Part shown: piece by piece, positions 1 to 9,274 of the stretch | Layout of the letters: each line of letters begins with the position of its first letter | How positions within the stretch are numbered: position 1 is the stretch's first letter | Origin: Parelaphostrongylus tenuis | Taxonomy: Eukaryota; Nematoda; Chromadorea; Rhabditida; Metastrongylidae | DNA: 64,000 bases | NCBI GenBank assembly: GCA_019055375.1 | Contig: JAHQIW010000367.1 | Span: 1 to 64,000 of the forward strand | Direction: 5' to 3' | Position numbers and translations under genes: made by a program | Notes under the pieces: generated by a model | Told to the model about the DNA's origin: nothing | Databases searched by the model: none | The model's input: the letters and a program-made list of their open reading frames with translations, nothing else

Positions 1-199
1 TATGTGGGTGAAATTTCGCATCATTTGCGAAAAATGACACCGAAGCACAGCGCGTAAACCATCCTCCCATCTCTTCGGGAATTTAACGAGTTATATTGCT
101 ATGGACATTTTACTTTGCCACGTACCAAAAAAAAGCTTTGGTGTTTCAACAAGAACATGGCATTTCACACTAAAAGGCTTAAGCTATAAGCTCTTAAGC

Positions 200-800
200 T
201 TAATAGGTTGACTTGACATAAAATGAAAAGATGCCTAAGCCTAGAGAACGATAGAGGAAAGTTTCTTCTATAAGGCCAGTACAAAAACCAGAAATTTCTA
301 TAAAATGCAGGAAAAAACTTTCGAATAAATAACGAAAAATCGCGCTCTTTCGAAGCGCCTTGAAGACCGCTTCCCCCAGCACGATTCTAGAGAAGCGCGA
401 TGATGCAGGCCAATGTGAAACATAATCTTCTATTGGCTCTTCAAAGGCTTTTCAGAAACCGAACACACTTTCAACATTGCAGATTCAAGCTATCGAATGA
501 TTACTGGAGATATAGGGGAAAAGCCTTGTCCAGCGAAAAAACGCGCCAAGTGTAAAACTTAGTTTTCTTTCGTTGCTTCAGCGCACCAAAAAGGTTTTTA
601 CAGGATTTAAGCCCAATATTGGAATCGCTTGAGCTATCGAACGACTAGTAAAGGTCTCACAAAGAGCGGTGAAGGCGCTGCTCCGAAAGGATTGCAAAAT
701 TGAATACCAAAAACTAAAAAGTACTGATTTTGCATTGGATTACCGCTGAATATAGGAATTCGGGGAAATTCGGTGAATATATCTGATTATGGTTTTAGTA
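200..800 (-). repeat. Satellite-like repeat block, minus-strand copy of the 43.1-43.95 kb repeat
   Basis: Read on the minus strand, about 480-640 matches the unit seen at 43295-43390: a shared segment with 'agcaacgaaa' and a GGCTTA-rich stretch. About 315-405 matches 43835-43940 and is rich in short CGCG-containing palindromes that can form hairpins. No coding signal is visible. The boundaries are approximate. Confidence 0.5.
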
Positions 801-1454
801 ATAGTAAGTCGTCTAGGCGCTGAGAAAGACAAATTCGCCGATACGTTGGCCATATTTGGAGGGAGAGATACCAATCTCACGCGAGTTTTATCTGAAAGGA
901 AGGATAGTCCGTAAGATATTTAACACCATCAGTACCGAGGTTTCATGAAAGCCGGTCTTTCAAACTCTACAATGATATGGGAAAACTCGAAACCTCAAGC
1001 TCCAACTAGTATCAATGAAAAAAAAAATTGGTGAGGAGAACTTAGAGCTAAAATGACCTAATTTATAGATGATAAATGATAACAGAACTAACCACAACCT
1101 CTAAAAGGTTCCGGCAAAGCGCCACTTTTGGTATCAAAACTTTCCACATCCTCTAAACTATTGTGAGTGTCAGCGACATATCTATTTCGCAATGAATGTT
1201 GATCTCGATCTCTTTCTGCGGACAATTCTGAAATATTTGGATGAAAGCAGCTCTATCAAGAACTTCAGAATGGAATGAATGAGCATTTCTCTTTGGAAGT
1301 GGCGCGGTTCTGCTACGAACATACTTTACACTATCACGGATCGCAGCAAAGCTATAAAAATCAAGTCGAACAGAAGGGCTGGACGAAACGAAATTATAAA
1401 GGACAAAGCTCTCGTCGATGACGAGTTCCTGAAAGATGAGGCATGCATTGGACT
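801..1454. other. No gene or recognised repeat
   Basis: AT-rich sequence with only short open frames. I see no splice-supported coding region, tRNA-like box or transposase motif here. Confidence 0.5.
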
Positions 1455-1565
1455 TCACCAAGAATGGATAGAGGCGATTGAATACACTTCTGATCTTCAC
1501 TATGACTCGCGATTTCCTGCCGATGCATCAAATCAGTTTAGCTATCCTCTCAGACAAGTCTGATA
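1455..1565 (-). repeat. Partial tRNA-derived SINE (family A), truncated
   Basis: The sequence follows the body of the family A SINE in the same order as 11240-11345: 'gcgattgaatac', a CACTATGACTCGCG segment, then 'ctctcagacaagtctga'. The tRNA-like head is not preserved. It lies just left of an oppositely oriented copy at 1625-1865. Confidence 0.55.
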
Positions 1566-1624
1566 GCGATTCAACGACCTCTCAGAGATGGAATAATTGC
1601 TGAGCCCCTGAGTGCGACATAGAA

Positions 1625-1865
1625 CTACTGAACATAAGTGTGCGAAGTATCCTGCAACACACACATAATAGATGGTTCAATCGCGCGCCCAAAGCTCATC
1701 AAGCCTTCTATCTCTCCGAGGTCGATGAAGTAGTACCAAACTTGTCTTGGAAGATAGCAGCACTGACCTGATAGATCGGTAGGCCATTGTGAGTCATAGT
1801 AAAGGCCAGAAATGAATTCGATCACCTCTAGCGAATCTGCATGAAGTCAAATGCATGGCGCATCC
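1625..1865 (+). repeat. tRNA-derived SINE (family A), plus-strand copy
   Basis: This is the only clear family A copy on the plus strand. It runs from a degenerate tRNA-like head with a B box (GGTTCAATCGC, about 1676) through the 'caagccttctatctctcc' body to the tail 'gaatgcatggcgcatcc'-like end. With the partial minus copy at 1455-1565 it forms an inverted pair. Confidence 0.6.
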
Positions 1866-2924
1866 TTCGGGATTAATCTTCGCCGAGAGTTTTATGCTTT
1901 TTTATTTGAAGCACATATGAGCAAAATTTTACTTGTCCTGTACTTTCCTTGTTGTATAATAGAAACTTAACAAAGTGGAAAGAAAAAACATCTAGTTTGG
2001 ATGAAAACAACGGGTTGTCCCATAAATCCTTTTGCCTTAAAGCTCTCTGTAGTCCTTGGATTTTCTTTCGCAAATGCTGATTTGGGGTGCGGAAGAGATG
2101 ATATCGCAACTGAGTTGATTAAGCACCTTGCGGTAGATGTCAGATCAAGGTCCAGCCCAATTTCCCACACTGTATCGAGTCGACCTTGCAATGTAAGGTG
2201 GTCGGTCAATGTATGAGGTGTCCATTAGACAACATCTGCGTTAACCCCAGTCCCTTTAGGATTGCGAACGAACGTGATATGGCCGTATCCAAGTGCCTGC
2301 TCAAGCGACTAGAACATTCCCCAACATACTACTTTTAGCAATGACTCGACTTGAAGCAGGAAAAAAACTGCATAAAACATTACTTGTATACCTGGACAGT
2401 TCATCTTCACAAACAGTGCGTACTCAAGCCCATGAAAACGTCCCGATTAAGCTGTTTAGTTCCTTGGAGTTTTGAGGTTAAGCCTAGCAGGGGCTTCCTA
2501 AGGTCATCACCACATTAGAGCAGTCATCGGCTCTTGTGGATTGGAGAGAGATTACCACCTTGCAACTAGTAGCTGCCAAGGCAGCCGTCATTCCTGGTAC
2601 GGTTTACTCTTAGCTAGGCTTTCCAGATGGAAACGTCGGACTCCTTCTCAGCTTGGATAACCCTGCTGGGGGCTGGAATCTTCCGCTGTACTTAGCAGTC
2701 CAACATCCAGGAACACTTCCAAGCCACGACGAGGTGGTAAACAATTTAGAAGGAAATGAAACAATAGAAGAAACTAAGAACCTCCCTAACAGTTTAGGAC
2801 TGAAAATTTTAACAACTCTGAATGCGCTAAAAGGGAAAGTATGTCGAATCAATAAAGAAAAATAATTGCAGTGCAACCAAAATTAGAGTGAAGAAACTTC
2901 CTCAACCTCCTAAATCGTCCTTAT
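1866..2924. other. No gene recognised
   Basis: Several short overlapping open frames occur on both strands but none has a recognisable domain or splice context. The frames at 1873-2209 and 2610-2876 overlap on opposite strands, as expected of chance. Confidence 0.45.
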
Positions 2925-2951
2925 ATGTGGAGTACTGTGCAAAAAACGTTT

Positions 2952-3022
2952 GCGTCAGCCGGGATTCGAACCCGGATCTCAGTCTTTCCGGGAGCGTATG
3001 CCAAACGTTGCACTACCTACGC
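2952..3022 (-). repeat. tRNA-like sequence in P1, left arm
   Basis: Read on the minus strand, this 71-nt unit has an A-box-like D arm and a perfect B box GGTTCGAATCC with a CCGGG/CCCGG T stem. The 3' acceptor strand CTGACGC is intact. The 5' acceptor strand is GCGTAGG, so pairing is imperfect, and the anticodon stem has one mismatch. The anticodon loop CCGGAAA lacks U33. It is a tRNA-derived repeat rather than a working tRNA gene. Confidence 0.7.
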
Positions 3023-3292
3023 TCGTTTTGCACAGCACTCTTATTTACGCTATAACGCGTTGTCTGCCAACAGCCAACCGTCGACGCATGGCGGGGCAGC
3101 CGCTATCGGCATTGAACCCACTTGTGTTGACAGACATTGGATATCGATAATCAGTCTAAATTCTTTCTATTTTGAATGCCACTTGCAGTGATATGATGTT
3201 ATAGTATACCCAATATGTGGAGTGCTGTGCAAAAACATTTGCTGTTGGCAGACAACGCGTTATAGCGTAGATAAGAGTGCTGTGCAAAACGA

Positions 3293-3363
3293 GCGTCGGT
3301 AGTGCAATGGTTAGCATACGCTCCCGCAAAGAGTGAGATCTGGGTTCGAATCCCGGTTGACGC
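3293..3363 (+). repeat. tRNA-like sequence in P1, right arm, full cloverleaf
   Basis: A full 71-nt cloverleaf can be drawn: acceptor GCGTCGG/TTGACGC with two G-U pairs, D stem GTGC/GCAT with an 8-nt loop, anticodon stem CGCTC/GAGTG with loop CCGCAAA, variable AGAT, and T arm CTGGG-TTCGAAT-CCCGG. Position 33 is C instead of U, and the nominal anticodon would be GCA. Its repetition and its place in a palindrome argue for a tRNA-derived repeat. A tRNA finder could call it tRNA-Cys or a pseudogene. Confidence 0.7.
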
Positions 3364-3611
3364 AAATGCTTTTGCACAGTACTCCACATATTGGGTATAC
3401 TATAACATCATACCACTGCAAGTGGCAGTCAAAATAGAAAGAATTATGACTAAATCGTCCTTGTTGTCGAAAAATCAACGAAAAAAAAAAACAAAGAAAA
3501 GCGGACTTGAAGGAAGAGAACGTAAGCATTTCCTGTTGACTAATCGAGAATGAGAAGTCACTCTTTCCTCAGAAAAAAGAGCCAATTGAACAATTCATAA
3601 CCATGAGAACA

Positions 3612-3760
3612 GGGCCCTCCGTGGTTCAGTGGATAGCACGCACCACCGAAAAGGGTGAGACACGGGTTCGAGCCCGCTCGAGATTCAGAAATCTGCATAT
3701 CACGCAGTATTTATGGATATATTATTTTAACATCATACACTGCTGAAAAGGCGGTCAAAC
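3612..3760 (+). repeat. tRNA-derived SINE, single copy
   Basis: The head has an A-box-like 'gtggttcagtggatagcac' and a B box GGTTCGAGCCC. The tail 'tgcatatcacgcag...taacatcatac' is shared with the arms of the palindromic tRNA-like elements, so it appears to be a solo member of that family. Confidence 0.6.
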
Positions 3761-3960
3761 ACTGATGCTGTATAGACAAGTACAGTTGGTAACATCCGTG
3801 AGCTACTATGCTTCCCTCATATCAAGCCGATAAAAGCCATAAAAATGAATAGATAATCTCGACGGCAAACCCATAGCATTACGATAGCTCCTAAAGAATG
3901 AGTTGAGGTGAGAAAATGACAAAGAGGAAACATAAGGCCTAGAGTTCCCACGTTTGGCCG

Positions 3961-4065
3961 CGCCTACCTAGGATGGGATCGAACCAAGGACTACGCGTGC
4001 GGCGCGAACCTTCGCTCTTTAATGTCAGACACTCTGACGGCGCCACCGCATAAGAAGAGCCGCTT
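3961..4065 (-). repeat. tRNA-like SINE head
   Basis: On the minus strand there is an A-box-like GGTGGCGCCGTCAGAGTG followed by a B box GGTTCGATCCC. The spacing is longer than in a normal tRNA, so I read it as a tRNA-derived repeat. Confidence 0.5.
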
Positions 4066-4155
4066 CATATTTACCACAGGGATAATCACCATAGCGCAAA
4101 TTTACATTAATGGAAAAAAGATATCGAAGAAACTGTGGTAGCGAAGAGGTGACTT

Positions 4156-4300
4156 TTATGGTGTAGGGGTAGCACGCGCCCACGGTAAGGGTGAAATACG
4201 GGTTCGACCTCAGCGTGATTTCGAATGTTTTGCATATCTCAGCAGTCTTATATATATATATATATATATGTATATGTATATATATATGCATATATATAAA
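4156..4300 (+). repeat. tRNA-like SINE followed by a TA microsatellite
   Basis: An A-box-like 'tggtgtaggggtagcacgcg' is followed by B box GGTTCGACCTC and the family tail 'gttttgcatatctcag'. It ends in about 50 bp of TA/TATG dinucleotide repeat. Confidence 0.55.
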
Positions 4301-4334
4301 TGTTCAGAACGTCATAAAATGATGTAACGACAGA

Positions 4335-4615
4335 ACGACGTTGATCAATCTTTGAGGGATACGCCATGCATTCGTATTCAATTTTTAGCTTCGTTTGAGA
4401 TGATTGAATGCATATCTGGCCTTCACAGCAACTCGTGATGGCCTACCCTGCATCGAACCAGTGCTGCTTATCCTCTCCGATAAGTGTGAAACCAGTATGG
4501 TACCAATACACCGATTCCGGAGGGATGGAGGGCTTGGTGAGCCATGAGCACGAGATCGAACCGAGGAGCTTGTGTGAGACGCAAAGCACCTCCTACCACT
4601 GTGCCACATGCGCTT
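4335..4615 (-). repeat. tRNA-derived SINE (family A)
   Basis: On the minus strand the tRNA-like head lies near 4615 (A-box region complementary to 'taccactgtgccacatgcg', B box complementary to 'gagatcgaaccgagg'). The body and the tail 'cgttgatcaatc...' follow. About 280 bp align in order with copies at 11165, 31795 and 41250. Confidence 0.75.
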
Positions 4616-4746
4616 CTAGAACACCTCCTCAACCACTTCAAACGAAGCTAATAGATCGTTCCATGAGTTTTGACACTAAAGCAATAAATACTAGACTTAT
4701 TAAACAGAAGTAATCAAAGCTGCATGATTTCGACATCTCCCGATTG

Positions 4747-5151
4747 CGCATTTTCTTGCAAACATTTTGGTATACAACTTGCCTATACTTGCGTTGAGAT
4801 GAAGCTATCATGGAAACGAACTCGCTTGCTCTTCATGAAAGACTGGCGCGTAGAGGAAAATGCTAATAAAGCGCCATGCAAGATTAATGAAGCTTGAGGC
4901 GACGATAAGCTTGCACAAAGGAGGGCCAGTAAGTGGTTCGCGAAGTTCAAAACTGGAAAGAACAGTCTGGAGAACCAGTTGCACTCAGGCCATCCACAGA
5001 AAGCTCCATTAATCTTGCGCGCCGCTTCACTAACATTTTCCCTTACGCGCCATTCGTCCATGAGTAGCAAGAGAATTTGTTCCCCACGACAGCTCCATCT
5101 TGAAGCAAGTATAGGCAAGTTGTATACCGAATTGTCCGCAAGAAAATGCGC
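4747..5151. mobile_element. Foldback deletion derivative of a mariner transposon
   Basis: The termini GCGCATTTTCTTGC (4747) and its reverse complement (ending 5151) are inverted, and similarity extends about 130 bp inward. On the plus strand about 4800-5010 encodes a decayed mariner N-terminal helix-turn-helix region with 'KWFAKFKTGKNSLE' and 'HSGHP', interrupted by a stop. On the minus strand 5118 down to about 4999 encodes the same region again ('ARKINGAFG'-like). So the element consists of two 5' ends joined head to head, with the catalytic half missing. It is non-autonomous. Confidence 0.75.
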
Positions 5152-5199
5152 GACTCAACGATACCGAAATCATGCCATTTTAACTACTTTTGATAACTA

Positions 5200-6040
5200 A
5201 ATTTGGTCTTTATTGTTTTTAGTGCCAAAACTTATGGAACGACTCGAGAGAACATCATTTACCGCTGTAAAGCAGTATAGATGAATAATTCATGAAGAAG
5301 CTCATAGAAAAGGCTCAAAACACGCCATATCACTACCGGACTATTATTATTTTTGAGAGAGTTCTATAAAAAGCGATCCAACGAAGAATTACGATTCACT
5401 TCCAAAGCCATAATCTCGACTGCCGGTCACTGCAATGTCATTGGACTATGTCACCCGACTTGCGGTGATTTATTATGTGGCGTCGAATCCTCTATAAAAA
5501 ATATAGCCCCAACGGATCGGCTGAAGCGAAGGAGACTGTGCTACTGACAAAAAATCGTCGAGGACAAAACAAGCGCCTGCCTAGCACTTATCAGACCCCA
5601 GAAAAGGCTCAAAACATGTCATATCCATTATCATATAAGGAAGCATCGTCATGTGGGAGACTCACTTGCCAATCTTGGCGATAGCATTCGGTGAAGATCT
5701 TCCTGTGTCAGCGATCCGCTGGCGACGTAAGGCGACGCCATCATTGAGGGAAAGACGACGACGGCGGTGGCCTTGTATCCCTTAACTAAAGCATAAAAAT
5801 AGATACGCAAACAAATCGAGTTTCTCTGAATTCTACTGAAAATGGACAAAGGTGAGGCACAAGAACGAGGGGCAAATGACGGTATCCCACGAGATGTCCT
5901 TTTATTTAACCCCATCTAATCTTACACTTGACCCAAAACGGCTCTGAAGAAAGCCAAATCGCTGGAACGATGGCCACCTCGATTTTGGACGAGATTTACC
6001 AACCTCGGCGAAACTCTGGATGAAAGGACAGCTCATGGGA
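5200..6040. other. Intergenic; possible Penelope-like tail near 5935-5985
   Basis: No gene is recognised. The plus-strand stretch near 5937 reads 'TALKKAKSLERW', resembling the short conserved tail after GIY-YIG Penelope-like ORFs; a similar phrase occurs near 14563. I could not find the catalytic part next to it. Confidence 0.3.
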
Positions 6041-6042
6041 TA

Positions 6043-6654
6043 ATGGCATTTTTCCATTTTTATGCCAAATTTTTATTAAAAATCGGATTTTCGATTCATT
6101 ACAAACGACAGTACAAGAGAAGTGAAACGAACGGAACGTTCAATTACCCACGTTTGAGGTTCCCGTACTGGATAGCGACAAATGCTCAGGAAAAGATACC
6201 TGTTTCGCCTCGAGAAACCCGAACTGAAGAAGCCCGACAGGGTAATAGAATTTTTATCCGAACACCGAACGACTTTTATGATTTCCGTCTGCATTTGCGT
6301 ACAGCACAATTTGTGGACGTTTGGAGTGTTAACAGGGCAAAAAATTTACCCCTACCAGGTGGATGGAGGGTTAAAATTGTTCGTATTACTCGGGATCCCG
6401 GTCTGACGTCATTAGGAATGGATGGTCAGCGGTTGTTCGTCGGTGGGACAATGAGCCTTCGAACGGGAGAACCGCCTGAGATGGTGCGCTTCGAAGCGAG
6501 AGATGGTATGGACCACGGGGTTACGTTGCTGAGTGGAGGATACTGGAGCAGCAATCCTGGACGATTTGGACCTTTCTGGATGGAGGATCACTCTCCCGAT
6601 TCCGATTCTATCGTAGTTTCCAAAAGAGAGGCAACAGAACACGAACCTTGGTAG
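6043..6654 (+). CDS. Unrecognised 203-codon open reading frame
   Basis: This is the longest uninterrupted frame in the left 15 kb. The predicted product begins with a hydrophobic MAFFHFYAKFLLKIGF stretch and is then rich in Arg, Gly and Pro. I recognise no domain. The opposite strand is open over much of the same interval (6076-6309 and 6412-6642), as can happen by chance in a GC-richer patch or inside a degraded repeat. A tRNA-like SINE starts at its stop codon. It could be a relic of a mobile element, and I doubt that it is a host gene. Confidence 0.2.
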   Translation: MAFFHFYAKFLLKIGFSIHYKRQYKRSETNGTFNYPRLRFPYWIATNAQEKIPVSPRETRTEEARQGNRIFIRTPNDFYDFRLHLRTAQFVDVWSVNRAKNLPLPGGWRVKIVRITRDPGLTSLGMDGQRLFVGGTMSLRTGEPPEMVRFEARDGMDHGVTLLSGGYWSSNPGRFGPFWMEDHSPDSDSIVVSKREATEHEPW

Positions 6655-6800
6655 TGCAATGGGTTAGCACGCGCCCCGGGAAGAGCAATGGGTTCGATTC
6701 TCATCTGAGGCTCAGACTTTAATATCACTCAGTTTTCCTTATTTAATTTATCTTTCATTTGATATCACTCAGTAATATCGGATTTATATCTGTAACATCA
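6645..6800 (+). repeat. tRNA-derived SINE, single copy
   Basis: The head 'ttggtagtgcaatgggttag' plus B box GGTTCGATTCT matches the right-hand tRNA-like unit of the palindromic elements. The tail contains 'atatcactcag' twice and 'taacatcatataactgct', as in other members. Confidence 0.6.
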
Positions 6801-6861
6801 TATAACTGCTAAAAGCTTCAATCGAAAAGGATTATTCATCGTAATAACCCCTAAAAAACCA

Positions 6862-7075
6862 GCGTTGGTGAGCAGGCGGCGTCGCGCCGTCGCGCCGTCG
6901 CGCCGTTGCTTACGCGGTAATCCTATAAGGCGACATCTGCGTCTCTATGCGAGAATGTCGTGCTGCCTGCGTCTGTTTTCCCACGAGATGCACCACTTTT
7001 CTCATGGAGGCGCGTTGTCGCCATTACAGTAGTTGAATGGAATTTGACGTCGCGCGGCACGGTACGAAACGTACC
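6862..7075 (+). repeat. GC-rich dispersed repeat with GTCGCGCC triplication
   Basis: The core 'gagcaggcggcgtcgcgccg' is followed by three tandem GTCGCGCC-type units. It ends in 'ttgacgtcgcgcgg'. The same start, middle ('cccacgaga', 'cgccatta') and end occur in inverted orientation at 51950-52127, so this is a two-copy dispersed repeat with defined limits in otherwise AT-rich DNA. Confidence 0.65.
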
Positions 7076-7239
7076 GTATGGTCCTTGAAGGGATATTCGG
7101 CTCAAGTAAGCCCACAAACGTAGGCTTATATGGGTACCGCGGCAGCCCCAACAGGTTTCTTGACGGCCATTTGGGATTCCCTTCTACAAGTGAAACGGCC
7201 TATCTATTGGTGATAATCCCGAGTCGCCTTTTCCGTACA

Positions 7240-7350
7240 TCCGTGATTGCGCGCTTCGAGGCCAGAAGATCACATGTTGCCTCGGCTGCTGCTTGGGCAT
7301 TTCATATTCCTTATGGATGTCGTAGAATGCTAATCGAGTCAAATCACTTT
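7240..7350. repeat. Fragment of dispersed repeat R3
   Basis: The segment 'gatgtcgtagaatgctaatc' and its flanks match the middle of the R3 repeat at 15975-16020 and 44575-44610. It is partial. Confidence 0.4.
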
Positions 7351-7365
7351 GAAATCTTGTAAATA

Positions 7366-7662
7366 TACCCAGTGATGTAGAGTGATGTGCAACACTTTCG
7401 CGTCAGGCGGAACCCGAACCCGCATCTCGCTCTATCCGGGAGCGCGTGCTCTAACCCGTTGCACTACTGACGCCCGTTTTGCTACCACTTTTTCTACGCT
7501 ACAACGCATCTATTCGTCAGCAACTAATCGTTGTAGTGTATGGCAAAACGGGCGTCAGTAATGCCACGAGTTAGAGCACGCGCTCGCGAATAGAGTGGAA
7601 TGCGACTTTGAGTCCCGCCTGACGCATGTTTTGCATATCACTCTACATCATTGGCTATATCT
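7366..7662. mobile_element. Palindromic element P2 with two divergent tRNA-like sequences
   Basis: The outer arms 'cagtgatgtagagtgatgtg' (7370) and its inverse (7628-7650) frame a minus-strand tRNA-like unit at 7400-7473 and a plus-strand one at 7552-7625. The GCGTCAG/CTGACGC acceptor stem is perfect in the first and can form in the second. The 78-bp spacer carries the inverted 'gttttgc...acgc' arms seen in P1. Confidence 0.75.
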
Positions 7663-8095
7663 GTAACACAATACCACCGCTAAAACGATCATTTTAAAAA
7701 AATTCTATTTAATCGTGAGGATATTTGAATTTAAAACGTTTCCAAAGGCGTTTATAGATTGACTGCAACCGAGTGTTAGTGGGGATGGGAGATCGAACCA
7801 GCGCATAGCTTATCACCTCGTTTTTCTTGAAAGGTTTGAAAACCATGATGTTAGCATCATTAATGCGCTTATAGGGTCGTCTACAGGCATGGCAGTTATC
7901 CGCTCGATCGTCCTCTACTTGATCGCTAACTGCCGTTCTGCATCAACTTATAATGTTTTATTCCTTATATTGCTTGAGTTTACTTTTCAGCTTATACGAG
8001 GTTTATCCCACTCTATCCGTTAACCCGACCAAATTCCAACAACACCTATGAACTAGAAAAAAAGAAATGTGATATTTATTCACCACGAGGCTAAA
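7663..8095. other. No gene recognised
   Basis: AT-rich sequence between P2 and a mariner remnant, without open frames of note. Confidence 0.45.
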
Positions 8096-8099
8096 TACT

Positions 8100-8580
8100 A
8101 AGTTGAGGGAAAAGTTCCCTAAAATCCGCGAGAATTTCAAGTTTATATTTGTTCGCACAGTATCGCTTATTGCGAATTCATGGAAATATCTCAGGATTAT
8201 TTCCATAACTCTCAATTCGTTGAAGGAAAAGTACCCGAAATTGGCTCGTCGAAAGCGCGCGCTTTTTCAGCAAAGCAATGCCGACCCTCACATCGCAAAG
8301 AAGGCTAAGGAAAAGTTTAATAATTTGAAGGGAGTCGAGATCTTGCTACCCCCAGCCTACAGTCCAGATGCTGCGCCATCCGATTATGGACTTATCTAGT
8401 CAATGGAACATTTCCTGTTTGGACGACATTTCGAGACATATTATCAAGAAGAAGAGGCATGCCAGGAGTTTCGTTGATTCATGGCTCAAGGAAAGGCGAT
8501 TTCGAGCAGATCCGGAAGCTTGTAGATCATTGGTAGAATATCATGGATGATGAGGATCTTCATTTTGAAGAATAATCGTT
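8100..8580 (+). pseudogene. Mariner transposase, C-terminal half, decayed
   Basis: The frame reads 'LKEKYPKLARRKRALF', then 'SNADPHIAKKAKEKF', then 'PAYSPDAAPSDY'. These are the hallmark order of the mariner catalytic core and C-terminus. The family's second catalytic aspartate in the (Q)DNARPH block is Ser here (QSNADPH), and a stop follows SDYGLI before homology continues in another frame ('RRFRADPEACRSLVEYHG'). The YSPDLAPSD block that carries the third aspartate is kept. The protein is inactive. No N-terminal half is found upstream. Confidence 0.8.
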
Positions 8581-8939
8581 GTTGCTTTTAATTGCATTTT
8601 TGTAAAAACTTCGAATATTTCGGCGGGTGTTAAGGAACCTTTTCCTTAAGCTAATAGTGGGCGTAGTGAATTGTTTTTTTCCGAATTGTTTTCTAATTTC
8701 ATGTCTCATATTTTTATATTTATGCCGCTGTACTATCGCTAACTACTGGTCATGCTGTACGTTAGCCCTCTTTTTTTTATCATTTTACATTGTATAAATT
8801 TATGACAACTTCTACTAATACTTGGCAACCATAATTTATTACGGAAATGCTTGTCACCTTTTTGATGTATTTTTCATAGTTTGCTCTCTGGTCGGTGGAA
8901 CTGTACATGGGACATTTTACGGATAAGGTCATGAAATAT

Positions 8940-9190
8940 CAAAGGATAGAACTCTCGGCGTTGATCAGTCTCTGAGTGAAGGGGAGCGCCATGCATGTGA
9001 CTCCACTCATAGGATCGTTTTAGGTGACTGAGTATATATCCGACCTTTGACAACGACTCGTGGTTATCAAGTCAGTACTGCTGAATATCCAGACGAGTCT
9101 GATGGCAAATAGCCGACCCCTAAGGAATGGAAAGAACCATCGACCACTGCATCGCAGCTTGCACTTCTAATCACGATGCCACACCAAGCT
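8940..9190 (-). repeat. tRNA-derived SINE (family A), diverged
   Basis: The tail 'ctctcggcgttgatcagtc' (8952) and the body order match family A. The tRNA head near 9190 is degraded ('aatcacgatgccacacc'). Confidence 0.6.
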
Positions 9191-9274
9191 AAGCCATACC
9201 AGTCGAGCTCAAAAGAATGCCTCTCATTAAAACCACAAAATACATATGGTGTGACCAAGAGTTTTCTATAGAGA

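Larger units (their letters stand above)
2925..3440. mobile_element. Palindromic element P1 with two divergent tRNA-like sequences
   Basis: The outer arms are inverted copies: 'tatgtggagtactgtgcaaa' at 2924 and its reverse complement near 3372-3392. Inside each arm sits a 71-nt tRNA-like sequence, minus at 2952-3022 and plus at 3293-3363, with their 5' ends facing each other. The sequence between them is also inverted-repeat: 'caacgcgttatagcgta' at 3254 mirrors 3049-3062. A second copy of the outer flank lies inside at 3160-3240. The same architecture recurs at 7366, 36780 and 38800. Confidence 0.75.

Noticed and set aside
3293..3363. Functional tRNA-Cys gene
   Set aside because: C33, a repeated palindromic context and many diverged sister copies point to a tRNA-derived repeat.
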